Origin: Methylocystis heyeri
Lineage (GTDB): Bacteria > Pseudomonadota > Alphaproteobacteria > Rhizobiales > Beijerinckiaceae
DNA: 64,000 nt
NCBI RefSeq assembly: GCF_004802635.2
Contig: NZ_CP046052.1
Span: forward strand, 868,001 to 932,000
Reading direction: 5' to 3'
Below, in pieces: positions 25,570 to 34,366 of the stretch. The position numbers were made by a program, and so were the translations under genes. The notes beneath the pieces are model-generated. The model did no database searches, was not told where the DNA came from, and saw only the letters and a program-made list of their open reading frames with translations. Each line of letters opens with the position of its first letter. The first letter of the stretch is position 1.

Positions 25570-26895
25570 TCAGGCGCCGTAGGCGGGGCGCTGCCTGCGG
25601 GAGCCGTTGCTCGACTGCTGCGGTCGCGCGCCTCTGGAGCGCGGGGCGTCGCGATGCTGTCCATCCCGGCGCGGCGGCTGCTGGCCGTTACGGGCGCCGA
25701 CGTCGCCCTTCGGGGCCCCGCCTCTGGGGGTGCGGCGCTCGGGTCTCGCTTCCTCGGCGCGGCCTTCCTCGCTGCGGCGATCGGTGAACGGCAGCGCCTG
25801 GCGCGTCAGTTTTTCGATCTGGCGCAGCAAGGGGCGTTCGCTGTTGTCGCACAGCGAGATGGCGCGGCCGGTGGCGCCGGCGCGCGCGGTGCGGCCGATG
25901 CGATGGACATAAGCCTCCGGAACCTCCGGCAGCTCGAAATTCACGACATGGCTCACGCCGTCCACGTCGATGCCGCGCGCGGCGATATCGGTCGCGACCA
26001 GAACGCGGGTGCGGCCGCTGCGGAAGCCGTCGAGCGCGCGGATGCGCTGGTTCTGGCTCTTGTTGCCGTGGATCGCCTCGGCGCCGACGCCGGCGGCCTC
26101 CAGATGCTGCGCGACGCGATCCGCGCCCCGCTTGGTCCGGGTGAAGACGATGGCGCGCGACACCTCGGCGTCGTTCATCAGCTCGACCAGCAGGTTGCGC
26201 TTGGCTCCGCCGTCGATGAGAAACACATGCTGATCCACGCGCTCGGCGGTGGTCGCCGCAGGCGTGACCGAAACCTGGGCGGGGTCGTTCAGCATATCCT
26301 GAGCGAGGCCGGCGATCTCCTTGGGCATGGTGGCGGAGAACAGCAGGGTTTGCCGCTGCTTGGGCAGCTTGGAGACGATCTGGCGGATCGGGACGATAAA
26401 GCCGAGGTCCAGCATGTGGTCGGCTTCATCGAGCACGAAAGCCTCGATCGCCGCCGGCTTGAAGCGGCCCGAGGCGATGTGGTCGAGCAGGCGGCCGGGC
26501 GTGGCGACCAGTACATCGAGGCCGCGAGCGAGCATGTCCACCTGCGGACGGTGCGAGACGCCCCCGACGATGACGCCGACGCTCGGGCGCATGAACTGGC
26601 CATAGGCGCGGAAACTGTCGGCGATCTGCGCCGCAAGCTCGCGCGTCGGCGCCAGCACCAGAGCGCGGGCCGTGAAGGGCGCCGGGCGGCGGCGGTCGGC
26701 CAGCAGCCGGTTGAGAATGGGCAGGGCGAAAGAGGCGGTTTTTCCCGTGCCGGTCTGGGCGATGCCGAGAAGGTCGCGGCCCTGGAGGAGCAGGGGGATC
26801 GACTGGGCCTGAATAGAGGTAGGCGTTTCATAGCCTTCACGATCGAGAGCGCGAAGGAGCGTCTCGGCGAGGCCGAGATCGGAGAATTTCGTCAT
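25570..26895 (-). CDS. rhlE: DEAD-box RNA helicase, RhlE type
   Basis: A 441-residue ATP-dependent RNA helicase. Q motif (FSDLGLAETLLRALDREGYE, TPTSIQAQSIP), motif I AQTGTGKT near residue 48, DEAD box VLDEADHMLD near 150, SAT motif (FSATMP) and motif VI HRIGRTARAG are all intact. The last 60 residues form a basic Arg/Gly/Gln-rich tail, as in RhlE proteins that remodel RNA in cold shock and ribosome assembly. I place the start at 26895 (MTKFSDLG); an in-frame start at 26991 would add 32 residues of non-conserved sequence. Both flanks are long non-coding stretches. Confidence 0.93.
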   Translation of the reverse strand: MTKFSDLGLAETLLRALDREGYETPTSIQAQSIPLLLQGRDLLGIAQTGTGKTASFALPILNRLLADRRRPAPFTARALVLAPTRELAAQIADSFRAYGQFMRPSVGVIVGGVSHRPQVDMLARGLDVLVATPGRLLDHIASGRFKPAAIEAFVLDEADHMLDLGFIVPIRQIVSKLPKQRQTLLFSATMPKEIAGLAQDMLNDPAQVSVTPAATTAERVDQHVFLIDGGAKRNLLVELMNDAEVSRAIVFTRTKRGADRVAQHLEAAGVGAEAIHGNKSQNQRIRALDGFRSGRTRVLVATDIAARGIDVDGVSHVVNFELPEVPEAYVHRIGRTARAGATGRAISLCDNSERPLLRQIEKLTRQALPFTDRRSEEGRAEEARPERRTPRGGAPKGDVGARNGQQPPRRDGQHRDAPRSRGARPQQSSNGSRRQRPAYGA

Positions 26896-27251
26896 GTCGT
26901 CTTTCAAAAAGCGGTCGCTCGCCGGCCCTTGAAAAGGGCGAGCCAGTCGATCCGGGAATAAGGAGACTTGCCCCGCGTAACGGGCCGTCAACTCGGGATG
27001 GAAAGGCTCGACAGCGGATCGGTCGTCGAAAAGGGACGAGGGATGATCTCTACGCGGCTGGAGCGCCTCATGCTGCGACGCAGCGCAATCTGGCTACAGC
27101 ATGAGCTCGCTCAAGTCAATGAGGAGCTTATGGGGGTAGTGGGTCGGTTTGAAATTCCGCTTTGCGCCAGGAGGGGACCGTCTGACATAGCTGCTACGGC
27201 CACGTCACTCGCTTCCGCGTCGAGGATGCCCGTCTGTTACTTCACCAATCC
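26896..27251. other. Intergenic region upstream of rhlE
   Basis: Probably the rhlE promoter and 5' leader. A plus-strand frame beginning at 27041 after GAGGG (MISTRLERLMLRRSAIWLQH) is possible but poorly supported. A palindrome-like segment with GAGCGCCTCATGCTG and CAGCATGAGCTCGCTC lies at about 27060-27110. Confidence 0.4.
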
Positions 27252-27974
27252 CTAGCCTCGTCGAATCGCGTGGGCTGCAAGCTCCTCAGCAAGGATAGGT
27301 GCGCCCAGATTGATCGCCTGAACGCCCTGGGCGACGCACAGCTCGAGAACCGCGAAAATCTCCTCAATGGACGCGCCCGCCTTCAGAGCATTGTGGATGT
27401 GCCGCCTCGTTCCAGGCGCAAACATATGCGTGAAAGACGCATCGAATGCGACGCTCAACAATTCGACCTCTTTTGGCGGCAACACGCCGCTACCATAGAT
27501 ACCAGCGCCCGTCGCCATGAACTTATCCGTCCATGCGGGATCGAGCGAGAGGAACGGGTCCCAGGCCTCATTCCATTGCCCCAGCGCCTTCATTTTGTCG
27601 CAAGCCGGCGTGGGGATAGGCGTGGAAGCTTTGGGCTGCACGCCAGCGGCCTCCGCCTCCTCTAGGAGGATTGGCGCGGCGAGGCTGCAGGAATGGATCG
27701 CCATCACGCTTGCGCATTTGAAGACGAACAGGATTTCGTCGCGATTCGCGCCTGCGTCGAGTGCGTTCCGGATGTGGCGACGCGTTCCGTCGGCGTTGAG
27801 ATTGGTGCAGGCGACATTGATGGCGAGGCTGACCAATTCGACCAGCTTCTGTGAAAGGGCGCCGCTCTTCCAAGAATTGGTCGCCATGGCGTCGCATGCC
27901 GCCGCCCATGGCGCGTCCCATTCGTGCAAGAGCGCGAGAGCCTCGTCCCAGGGCCCGGCTTCCTTGTCTGTCAT
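27252..27974 (-). CDS. Tandem carboxymuconolactone decarboxylase-like (AhpD-fold) protein
   Basis: A 240-residue protein with two CMD/AhpD-like domains: residues about 35-110 (VELVSLAINVACTN, RRHIRNALDAGANRDEI) and about 165-235 (VELLSVAFDASFTHMFA, RRHIHNALKAGASIEEI). The CxxC thiols of peroxidase-type AhpD are absent; only one Cys remains in domain 1. So it is more likely a decarboxylase-like or binding protein than a thiol reductase. It lies 72 bases downstream of the BKACE gene on the same strand, suggesting they act in the same catabolic step or branch. Confidence 0.85.
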   Translation of the reverse strand: MTDKEAGPWDEALALLHEWDAPWAAACDAMATNSWKSGALSQKLVELVSLAINVACTNLNADGTRRHIRNALDAGANRDEILFVFKCASVMAIHSCSLAAPILLEEAEAAGVQPKASTPIPTPACDKMKALGQWNEAWDPFLSLDPAWTDKFMATGAGIYGSGVLPPKEVELLSVAFDASFTHMFAPGTRRHIHNALKAGASIEEIFAVLELCVAQGVQAINLGAPILAEELAAHAIRRG

Positions 27975-28046
27975 GTGAATGCTCTTCTCCGCGTTCCAAG
28001 AAAGGAGGCGCCCGCACGCAGCTGTGTCGGGCGCCTCACTCGCTCC

Positions 28047-29159
28047 TTACAACACGCTCGTCGAACTCGTGGGTGCGTCCAGAGTCTTGGTCAGGCGGCC
28101 GTCGGTATCATAGGTCACAAAACCCTTGTAACCCTCGGGTCGGTTCGGCGGCAGACCGACCTTAAACAGCGTCTCTTCTACTGTGTCATACCATTCGCCG
28201 ATTTTCATCATTGCGCGCGCTTCGTCTGCCGTCGCGACCTTGCGGCCAAACTGCTCGCTCTGCTGCACGGCCCACTCGACTTGTTTTACCGTCGGCCAGC
28301 GCTTCTTGTTCATGTCCCAGATATTGTCTTCGATGCCGACGCGAACATGTGCGCCGAGAATTGTCGCCATCGTCTGGATAGCGATATTGCCGCGCATACT
28401 GCTCCAGAAGGTCACGTTTGCGCCGTGCGGGGCGCGTCGCAGCATCTCCATCCAATCATAGGGATTGCGGCCCATCGAACCGCCGCCGTAGCCGCAAAGC
28501 GCCAAATTCAGAGGCCCCTTGTAGACGCCTGCGCGGAGCAGGCGCTCGATGATTTCGAGCTGGTGGACGTGGCCCGGCACGAAATAGGGTTGGATTTTAT
28601 TTGCGCTGAGCCGTTTGAGATGCTCGAGATAGAATTTGGAGGTCGAGTCGACAACCATGTCAGCCCATGCGGCGGCGACCTTCGGATCCGCCAGATGGGT
28701 GCCGTCCACATCGCCCGAAATGAACGCCTGCGTAACGTCCCAAAGCGTCGTGCCTGTCGTCACTGTGACGCAATCCGGCTTCGGGTTCAGCTCCGTCAAC
28801 ATGTGACGCGTATCGTAGTCAAGCCATTTGGCTTTGGCTTGGTCCGTGTGCGGGGCGAAGGAGATGGAGCCCCCGACCTGAAGGATCATCTTCGGCACAG
28901 CCTCACGCAGACGTGCGAGCAGGTAATTATATTGGTCGAAGTTGGTCGAGCCCTGACCGGACTCGGGATCGCGCACATGGACGTGCAGCATGGTCGCGCC
29001 GGCGTTGTAGCAATCGACCGCCGCCTGCACCTGCTCGTCCCAGGTGAGGGGCAGGTCGGCGACGTCGCCGGGGAGCCATTCGGGACCGTAGGGCGCCGCC
29101 GTGATGATCGTCGGCTGCATGTTCTCGGGGAAGAGCGAATCGTCCGTAAAATACATCAT
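28047..29159 (-). CDS. BKACE family beta-keto acid cleavage enzyme (DUF849)
   Basis: A 370-residue zinc-dependent enzyme of the family that includes 3-keto-5-aminohexanoate cleavage enzyme, which converts a beta-keto acid plus acetyl-CoA to acetoacetate and a CoA ester. Family features visible are the N-terminal IITAAPYGPEW, the metal-binding HVHVRDPESG near residue 60, PDCVTVTTGTT, and ALCGYGGGSMG. Zn ligands H-x-H in HVHV are intact. The substrate cannot be predicted from sequence. Start chosen at the ATG 29159 after GGGAGG. It stands between an AraC regulator and a CMD gene on the same strand, which looks like a small inducible catabolic unit. Confidence 0.88.
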   Translation of the reverse strand: MMYFTDDSLFPENMQPTIITAAPYGPEWLPGDVADLPLTWDEQVQAAVDCYNAGATMLHVHVRDPESGQGSTNFDQYNYLLARLREAVPKMILQVGGSISFAPHTDQAKAKWLDYDTRHMLTELNPKPDCVTVTTGTTLWDVTQAFISGDVDGTHLADPKVAAAWADMVVDSTSKFYLEHLKRLSANKIQPYFVPGHVHQLEIIERLLRAGVYKGPLNLALCGYGGGSMGRNPYDWMEMLRRAPHGANVTFWSSMRGNIAIQTMATILGAHVRVGIEDNIWDMNKKRWPTVKQVEWAVQQSEQFGRKVATADEARAMMKIGEWYDTVEETLFKVGLPPNRPEGYKGFVTYDTDGRLTKTLDAPTSSTSVL

Positions 29160-29371
29160 GGCCTCCCATGTCGTTCGCCGGGCAGAAGCGACGGCATCCA
29201 ACCTCAGGGCCCTCTTATCGAGGTCGAGATGGTCGCCCTTGTCGCAGTCGCCCGTTCTACGTTGAACTGCATCGGCGCTTTGCCGCGCGTTTTGACATTA
29301 CTCATGTTCGGCCAAACATCTTGACTTCTGACGACACCGAATCGCCGCAGGATATGTCGTCCCACTTAAGT

Positions 29372-30472
29372 TTATGAAATTCCAAATTGTTTGGAGCGGA
29401 ATTTTTTTGGAGAGACGCCCGTCCAACGGCGGAAAGAACGGCTGAAGACAGCCGGGTCCGCATAGCCAATTGCAGCGCTGATATCGACTAAGCGCAAATG
29501 CGTCCCGATCAGGAGTTGGCGCGCCATTTCGTAGCGCGCCGCCTCTCGCAGAATCAGAAAACTCGTTCCTGCCTCCTCCAGACGACGCTCCAACGTCCGG
29601 GGATGCATCGATAGACACCGTGAAACCCGCGAAAGTGACAGATCTGAGTTTGGAACCATCGACACGAGGGTGCGGAAGACCAGATGGCACAGATTTGGAG
29701 GAGTTTTAAGCCAGTAATCCTCAATCAGCAGAGAAAGGCGCTCGCGTTCAGAGGGGTCTGAGCCGTCTATAGGCCACGCTAATTCCTCCCGGGAAATGGC
29801 CAAGGCCGAGCATTCAGAGTTGAAATGAACCCTTGCGCCAAACCGGCACTCATACTGTGCGCGCTGCATCGCTGTTTGCGGCGGCGCTTGCGAGAGCAGA
29901 ACTTCAAACTCACAGGACGGATTGAGTTCCTTCGCAATGCGCGTCGCGACGGCAATGGCGGCGGCGCATATCTGCTCGCGTCCCGGCGCGCCTCGCTGAT
30001 ATACGGCATAGCCCCAACGCGCGTCACTTCTTGTCCGATAAAGGAAGACGGTGGCGCCCCGTATATATCTCATGTGATGGGTCGCCAGATCCTGAAGTGC
30101 ATCGCCGAGCGACGGCGCATGCCTCATAAACTGCCCCATCAGTCCAAGCGCGGCGAGCGATCCTCTCTCGCCCACGAGAAGACCGAAATAGGAACAATTG
30201 CTGTGCTCGACGCACTTCTCCATGTAGCGACCGAGCTCAACGAAGGAGATGAGGTTTTCAGGGTTGGACAAGATGTCAGGATCGAGGCCGGCGGCCTTCG
30301 CGGTTCTGCTTGGGTCAACGCCCAGATCGGTTAACACCTGCGGGGCGAAGCAAGCGACGCCGACCCGATGAAGCCCTCCTTCCGCGCCCGTCCCTGAATG
30401 CGCGTCGCACAGCGCGAGTGTGCGATTCAGCTTGTCGAGAAACGCCTCGGGCGCTGTCGCATCGCTTGGCAT
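29372..30472 (-). CDS. AraC family regulator with Arabinose_bd-type sensor domain
   Basis: A 366-residue regulator. The N-terminal two thirds match the effector domain found in OruR/ArgR-like regulators (LTDLGVDPSRTAKAAGLDPD, LISFVELGRYMEKCVE, LGLMGQFMRHAPSLGDAL). The C-terminal 100 residues are a double HTH (SLSRVSRCLSMHPRTLERRL, VDISAAIGYADPAVFSRSFR, WTGVSPKKFR). It lies upstream of the BKACE and CMD genes on the same strand with a 212-base gap, so it probably activates them in response to a small molecule. Confidence 0.9.
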   Translation of the reverse strand: MPSDATAPEAFLDKLNRTLALCDAHSGTGAEGGLHRVGVACFAPQVLTDLGVDPSRTAKAAGLDPDILSNPENLISFVELGRYMEKCVEHSNCSYFGLLVGERGSLAALGLMGQFMRHAPSLGDALQDLATHHMRYIRGATVFLYRTRSDARWGYAVYQRGAPGREQICAAAIAVATRIAKELNPSCEFEVLLSQAPPQTAMQRAQYECRFGARVHFNSECSALAISREELAWPIDGSDPSERERLSLLIEDYWLKTPPNLCHLVFRTLVSMVPNSDLSLSRVSRCLSMHPRTLERRLEEAGTSFLILREAARYEMARQLLIGTHLRLVDISAAIGYADPAVFSRSFRRWTGVSPKKFRSKQFGIS

Positions 30473-30691
30473 GGGAATGTCCGGGTTGCGCCTGTAGCGG
30501 AGACTATCGGAAGCACTTCAATGATCAAGCCCTTATCCCCCATGGGTTTGCTTCGCCAAGACCGCTTTGAGTGATGAGCGGAAATTCAAACTAACCCACT
30601 AGCCTTGCGGGCGGCCAAGCGCATTGTGGGCGGCGCGGGTATGGAAAAGCTCCCTCCCGGCGCCACATCCATGCAAGGGGAGGGCAATCCC

Positions 30692-31090
30692 ATGCGGACT
30701 TCCGAGATCCTCGCCGCATTGATCGGTCCGACGCTTCTGGCCACCGCCGCGATGTTGCTGCTCAATCTCGGCGTCATGCCCGCCATCGTCGAGGAGCTGT
30801 CGAGGAGCCCGATGCTCATCGTCCTCGCCGGCTATGCGGCCTTCGTTCCGGGCCTCGCCATCGTCTATTTCCATAATCGCTGGGCTTTCGGCTGGCCTCT
30901 CTTCATCACCCTCATCGGCTGGCTCAGCGTGATCGTCGGCCTCATCCGCATGTTGTTCCCCTTGCAATTAACCGGAATCGTCGCCGGAGCCGCTTCGTCT
31001 CCCGGGTTGCAGGCCGCGCTGTTCGTGGTCGGCGTCGTCTTTCTGATTGTCGGAGGCGTGTTATCCATCAAGGCCTATGTGCGGGGATGA
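30692..31090 (+). CDS. Four-span integral membrane protein
   Basis: A 132-residue hydrophobic protein with four membrane spans (about residues 6-25, 40-62, 68-92, 105-127). Loops are short, and the third span begins HNRWAFGWPLFITLIGWLSV. No charged catalytic motif is visible. I place the start at 30692 after GGGGAGGG; a longer frame from 30605 would add 29 polar residues. It lies 74 bases upstream of the sulfate-binding protein gene on the same strand, but there is no evidence that they work together. Family not recognised. Confidence 0.65.
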   Translation: MRTSEILAALIGPTLLATAAMLLLNLGVMPAIVEELSRSPMLIVLAGYAAFVPGLAIVYFHNRWAFGWPLFITLIGWLSVIVGLIRMLFPLQLTGIVAGAASSPGLQAALFVVGVVFLIVGGVLSIKAYVRG

Positions 31091-31164
31091 GGCGAGAGCC
31101 CAACATAAGTTGACAGCATTTATAGACTTTGTAGTTTGCGTCGGTTCAATATTGAGGAACCACC

Positions 31165-32184
31165 ATGCCGTCCCGCCTTTTCGACAAGCGCGCCCGCTTG
31201 TTGGCCATCACCCTCGCCGCCTGCGTGGCCGCAGGCAGCGCAGCACTCGGCCAGTCCCTTCTCAATGTCTCCTATGATCCGACGCGCGAGCTCTACAAAG
31301 CCGTGAACAAGGCGTTCTCCGCCGAATGGAAGAAGAAGACCGGGGAGGACATTCAGATCCAGGCCTCGCATGGCGGGTCGGGCGCCCAGGCCCGCGCGGT
31401 CATCGACGGCCTTCCGGCCGATGTCGTGACGCTCGCTCTCGCCAATGACATCGACGCCATCGCCAGCAAGACGGGAAAGATTCCGGCGGATTGGCAGAAG
31501 CGGCTGCCGCATAATTCTTCGCCCTATGCCTCGACCATCGTTATTCTGGTGCGCAAGGGCAATCCCAAGGCGATCAAGGACTGGGACGATCTCGGAAAGC
31601 CCGGCGTCGCCGTGGTTGCGCCCAACCCCAAGACTGGCGGCGGGGCGCGGTGGAATTTTCTCGCCGCCTGGGCCTTTGGGTTGAAAAAATTCGGAGGCGA
31701 CGAGGCGAAAACCAAAGAGCTGGTGAAGGCGATCTACAACAACGCGCCGGTTCTCGACTCGGGCGCGCGCGGCTCGACGACGACCTTCGCGCAGCGCGGC
31801 ATCGGCGATGCGCTCATCACCTGGGAGAACGAGGCGTTTCTGGCGCTCGAGGAATTCGGCGCCGACAAGTTCGAGATTGTTGTTCCGTCTCTTTCCATCC
31901 TCGCCGAGCCGGCGGTCGCCCTCGTCGACGGCAATGTGGACGCCAAGGGCTCGCGCAAGGCGGCCGAGGCCTATCTGAATTTCCTCTATTCCCCGACGGC
32001 GCAGGCGCTGATCGCCAAATATGGCTACCGCCCCTCGCTCCCGGAATATGCCGGCAAAGACGATCTCGACCGTTTCCATAAGCTGGAGCTCGTCACCATC
32101 GACCAAACTTTCGGCGGCTGGCCCGCGGCGCAGAAAAAATTCTTCGTCGACGGCGCGATTTTCGACGACATGCAGAAGCGATGA
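31165..32184 (+). CDS. Sulfate/thiosulfate ABC transporter substrate-binding protein
   Basis: A 339-residue periplasmic binding protein of the Sbp/CysP family. It has a signal peptide (about residues 1-29) and the mature start [13 protein letters not shown]. Other family motifs are [41 protein letters not shown], and [21 protein letters not shown]. It would deliver sulfate to a CysTWA permease. No permease or ATPase gene lies nearby, so this is an orphan binding protein serving a transporter elsewhere. The ATG follows GAGGAACCACC. A TTGACA at about 31110 may be the -35 box. Confidence 0.93.
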   Translation: MPSRLFDKRARLLAITLAACVAAGSAALGQSLLNVSYDPTRELYKAVNKAFSAEWKKKTGEDIQIQASHGGSGAQARAVIDGLPADVVTLALANDIDAIASKTGKIPADWQKRLPHNSSPYASTIVILVRKGNPKAIKDWDDLGKPGVAVVAPNPKTGGGARWNFLAAWAFGLKKFGGDEAKTKELVKAIYNNAPVLDSGARGSTTTFAQRGIGDALITWENEAFLALEEFGADKFEIVVPSLSILAEPAVALVDGNVDAKGSRKAAEAYLNFLYSPTAQALIAKYGYRPSLPEYAGKDDLDRFHKLELVTIDQTFGGWPAAQKKFFVDGAIFDDMQKR

Positions 32185-32220
32185 TCGCGCCGCGAGCCGA
32201 GACCGGCGGGCGCCGCAATG

Positions 32221-32243
32221 AAAAACGCCCCGCGTGCGGGGCG
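32221..32243 (-). terminator. Intrinsic terminator between convergent genes
   Basis: Stem CGCCCCGC (32226-32233) with GCGGGGCG (32236-32243), followed on the minus strand by TTTTT. It ends the DUF4142 gene. Confidence 0.8.
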
Positions 32244-32269
32244 CCTTGGCTTCAAAGCAGAAGACCGAG

Positions 32270-32824
32270 CTACATGACTCCGCCCGCCTTCGGCAGATCG
32301 TGCGCGCGATCGAAATGGCGCTGCAATGTGGTGACAGAGGCCTGCGCCCAGGATTTCAGTTCGGGATTGTCGCCATTGGCGGCGTAGCTCTGGAACAGTC
32401 GCAACGCCCGTTCGTGTCCCTGGATCTGCTGCGTCTTGAACTGCTGCTCGAAATTGGCGCCGCTCGCGGATTTGAGCTGCTGCAGGTTCTGTTCGTGCTC
32501 GCTGTCCAGTCTGGTCGGCCATTCGTGGCCGCGGATCTTTTCCGCGTCGGCCTTCAGCTGATCCTGCATCTTGGTGTGATCGGCCACGATCATGCGAGCG
32601 TATTCCTTGAAAGCGGCGTCCGTCGCCCTGTTTTCCGCCTCCTGGCCGGCCTGGATTTCGAAGCTGTTTATGTTCCACGCCTTGTTGATGAACTCCGGCG
32701 TCGTCACGCGCTCCATCTGGGTCGTGGGCGCGGTCGAAGGGAATTCACGCGTCTGTGTCTGGGCCTGGACCGCACCGCAGGCGACTATCGCAAGCACCGC
32801 GCTTGAAGCGATCAGCATTCTCAT
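32270..32824 (-). CDS. DUF4142 (ferritin-like fold) exported protein
   Basis: A 184-residue exported protein. Signal peptide MRMLIASSAVLAIVACGAVQA, then a helical domain with the DUF4142 pattern: INSFEIQAGQEAENRATDAA, FKEYARMIVADHTKMQDQLK, and LRLFQSYAANGDNPELKSWA. The family has a ferritin-like four-helix fold and is common in stress-related loci, with function unknown. Start at the ATG at 32824, after GGAGCC. It is followed by a good terminator. Confidence 0.88.
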   Translation of the reverse strand: MRMLIASSAVLAIVACGAVQAQTQTREFPSTAPTTQMERVTTPEFINKAWNINSFEIQAGQEAENRATDAAFKEYARMIVADHTKMQDQLKADAEKIRGHEWPTRLDSEHEQNLQQLKSASGANFEQQFKTQQIQGHERALRLFQSYAANGDNPELKSWAQASVTTLQRHFDRAHDLPKAGGVM

Positions 32825-32851
32825 ATTTGGCTCCACGCTCGCTCCCCGGCC

Positions 32852-32891
32852 CGATCAGGAACCCGCGCGCGGCCCCGCAGGTTCCTGATCG
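32852..32891. repeat. Perfect 12-bp inverted repeat upstream of DUF4142 gene
   Basis: Arms CGATCAGGAACC (32852-32863) and GGTTCCTGATCG (32880-32891) with a 16-base loop. It lies between the Ntn hydrolase stop and the DUF4142 start on the minus strand. It has no T-tract, so it could be a weak terminator or an operator. Confidence 0.6.
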
Positions 32892-32947
32892 GCAGATCTT
32901 TCATGATTCGATTTGCGGATGGGGAGCCCGGTGGTCGGGCGCCGACT

Positions 32948-34060
32948 TCAGCGTTTTCGGAATTGCAGCGCCGGTACGCTCGACTCGGGCTCGAGGGGGG
33001 CGACGCGGATGCTCTTGGCGTTGAGGTCGAAAGACGAGAAATCGATGTGACGCAGCATCTGGTTGTCGTAGGTCTTGACGTAATAGCGCTTGCCCCTGAG
33101 ATCCGCGATCGCAGTCCACTGCGTGAATTCCAGAGGCGCTGCTTTATCGCTCGCATCGGGTTGAATGAAGCCGACAGGGATGTCGAAATTATTGAGGATG
33201 TGCTCGGCGAGACGCACTGTCTGAGCTCCGTCGGGCCGGGGCTTGGCGGAAAGTGCGAAGCCGAGAGCGCGCACGAAGCGTGACGGCGGCGTCGGATCGC
33301 CCGGAATGCCGAGCAGGCCGGAGCCCTGGCCGAAAGAGGAGATCGTCTCTCCATCGATCTTCAGCGGTTCGGCGTTGACCGGCGACAGCTTCACATAGTT
33401 GCGCAGATTGGTCATGTGCCAATCGAATGTCGGGGAATTGGTCAGGACGCCGAGCGGATTGTCATAGACCTTGAGCTTGCCGCCGACGGGCTCGATCACC
33501 AGCGATGAGCCGCCGGCGTCGTGCAGCGTATAATGGAACGGCGGCGTGATGCCGAGGGTCGGCTCGGTTATGCCGATGATGGAAATTTCGGCGAGAGCCG
33601 CCTTCACTTCCGCGACTGTCGCGAAATTGGTCAGCACCCAGGTGAGGAAATCCCAGGGCGCCAGCGCATGGGCGGAATCGGCCGTAGCGGGGTCGGCGTA
33701 GCCCACGTAATCGGGGAAATAGAGTATTCCGCCGCCAAGGCCTTTTTCATTCATCCCGTCCGTGATCACCGGCTGTCCGAAGGCGCTGAGACCAACAGCG
33801 GCGTAGCGCGTCTTCCAGTTCCAGCTCGGTTTTCCCCCTGGGCCGGTCGCCGCGAGCGTGAACTGGCGGGGAATGACGATCGCTTCGGAATGGAGCTGAA
33901 AGCCGAATTCCATGGTGCGGCCATAGACGGGCGAACCGTCGGCGGCCTTGATGAGAAAGCTCGTGCACGCCTGCGCGGCGGGCAGGGCGGCGAGTTGGCC
34001 CGCGAGGATAAAAACAGCGAATTTGGCGAGAGCGGATTTTTTATGGCGACGAAGAGTCAT
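32948..34060 (-). CDS. Choloylglycine/penicillin V acylase-type Ntn amide hydrolase
   Basis: A 370-residue exported Ntn hydrolase (linear amide C-N hydrolase family). The signal peptide ends AALPAAQA, and the next residue is Cys32 in ACTSFLIKA, the N-terminal nucleophile after processing. Family residues follow: DGSPVYGRTMEFG (Arg/Asp-type substrate pocket), GMNEKGLGGGILYFP, and VLTNSPTFDWHMTNLRNY (Asn-Ser-Pro motif). Substrates in the family include conjugated bile acids, penicillin V and acyl-homoserine lactones; the last or another amide seems more likely in a free-living bacterium. It is a single gene. Confidence 0.9.
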   Translation of the reverse strand: MTLRRHKKSALAKFAVFILAGQLAALPAAQACTSFLIKAADGSPVYGRTMEFGFQLHSEAIVIPRQFTLAATGPGGKPSWNWKTRYAAVGLSAFGQPVITDGMNEKGLGGGILYFPDYVGYADPATADSAHALAPWDFLTWVLTNFATVAEVKAALAEISIIGITEPTLGITPPFHYTLHDAGGSSLVIEPVGGKLKVYDNPLGVLTNSPTFDWHMTNLRNYVKLSPVNAEPLKIDGETISSFGQGSGLLGIPGDPTPPSRFVRALGFALSAKPRPDGAQTVRLAEHILNNFDIPVGFIQPDASDKAAPLEFTQWTAIADLRGKRYYVKTYDNQMLRHIDFSSFDLNAKSIRVAPLEPESSVPALQFRKR

Positions 34061-34366
34061 GGGTGCCCCCTTTCAAGGAAGGCGGTCGGCCGAAGAGGCG
34101 ATTTGCGGGGTCGAACGCAGTTTCAGCTAAGGCTTTGGATTATAAGCGGTCGAGCCCGCTGCGCCAGACAAAGACGCGTTTGGACTTAACGGGCGGTTTT
34201 CGAAGCGGGAACAGTGCGACGCAGTTTCGTTGCGCAAAACAAGACACTTTATCCCCGATCCTCGAAGCGCGACCGGCTTCGGCCTGTCCGGTAGCGTTGG
34301 CGACCTTCGCCATTGTATAGGAGGCGAGGGCGCAGCAGTCCCGCAGTCTCTTCTCAGGAACTCCTC
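34061..34366. other. Divergent promoter region, Ntn hydrolase / FUSC protein
   Basis: A 306-base region with no supported gene, probably holding the promoters of both flanking divergent genes. Confidence 0.5.

Noticed and set aside
25654-26961. Plus-strand open frame opposite rhlE
   Set aside because: Antisense shadow of a conserved helicase gene.
26968-27255. Plus-strand frame of 95 codons upstream of rhlE
   Set aside because: No conserved features and no convincing ribosome binding site for the full frame.
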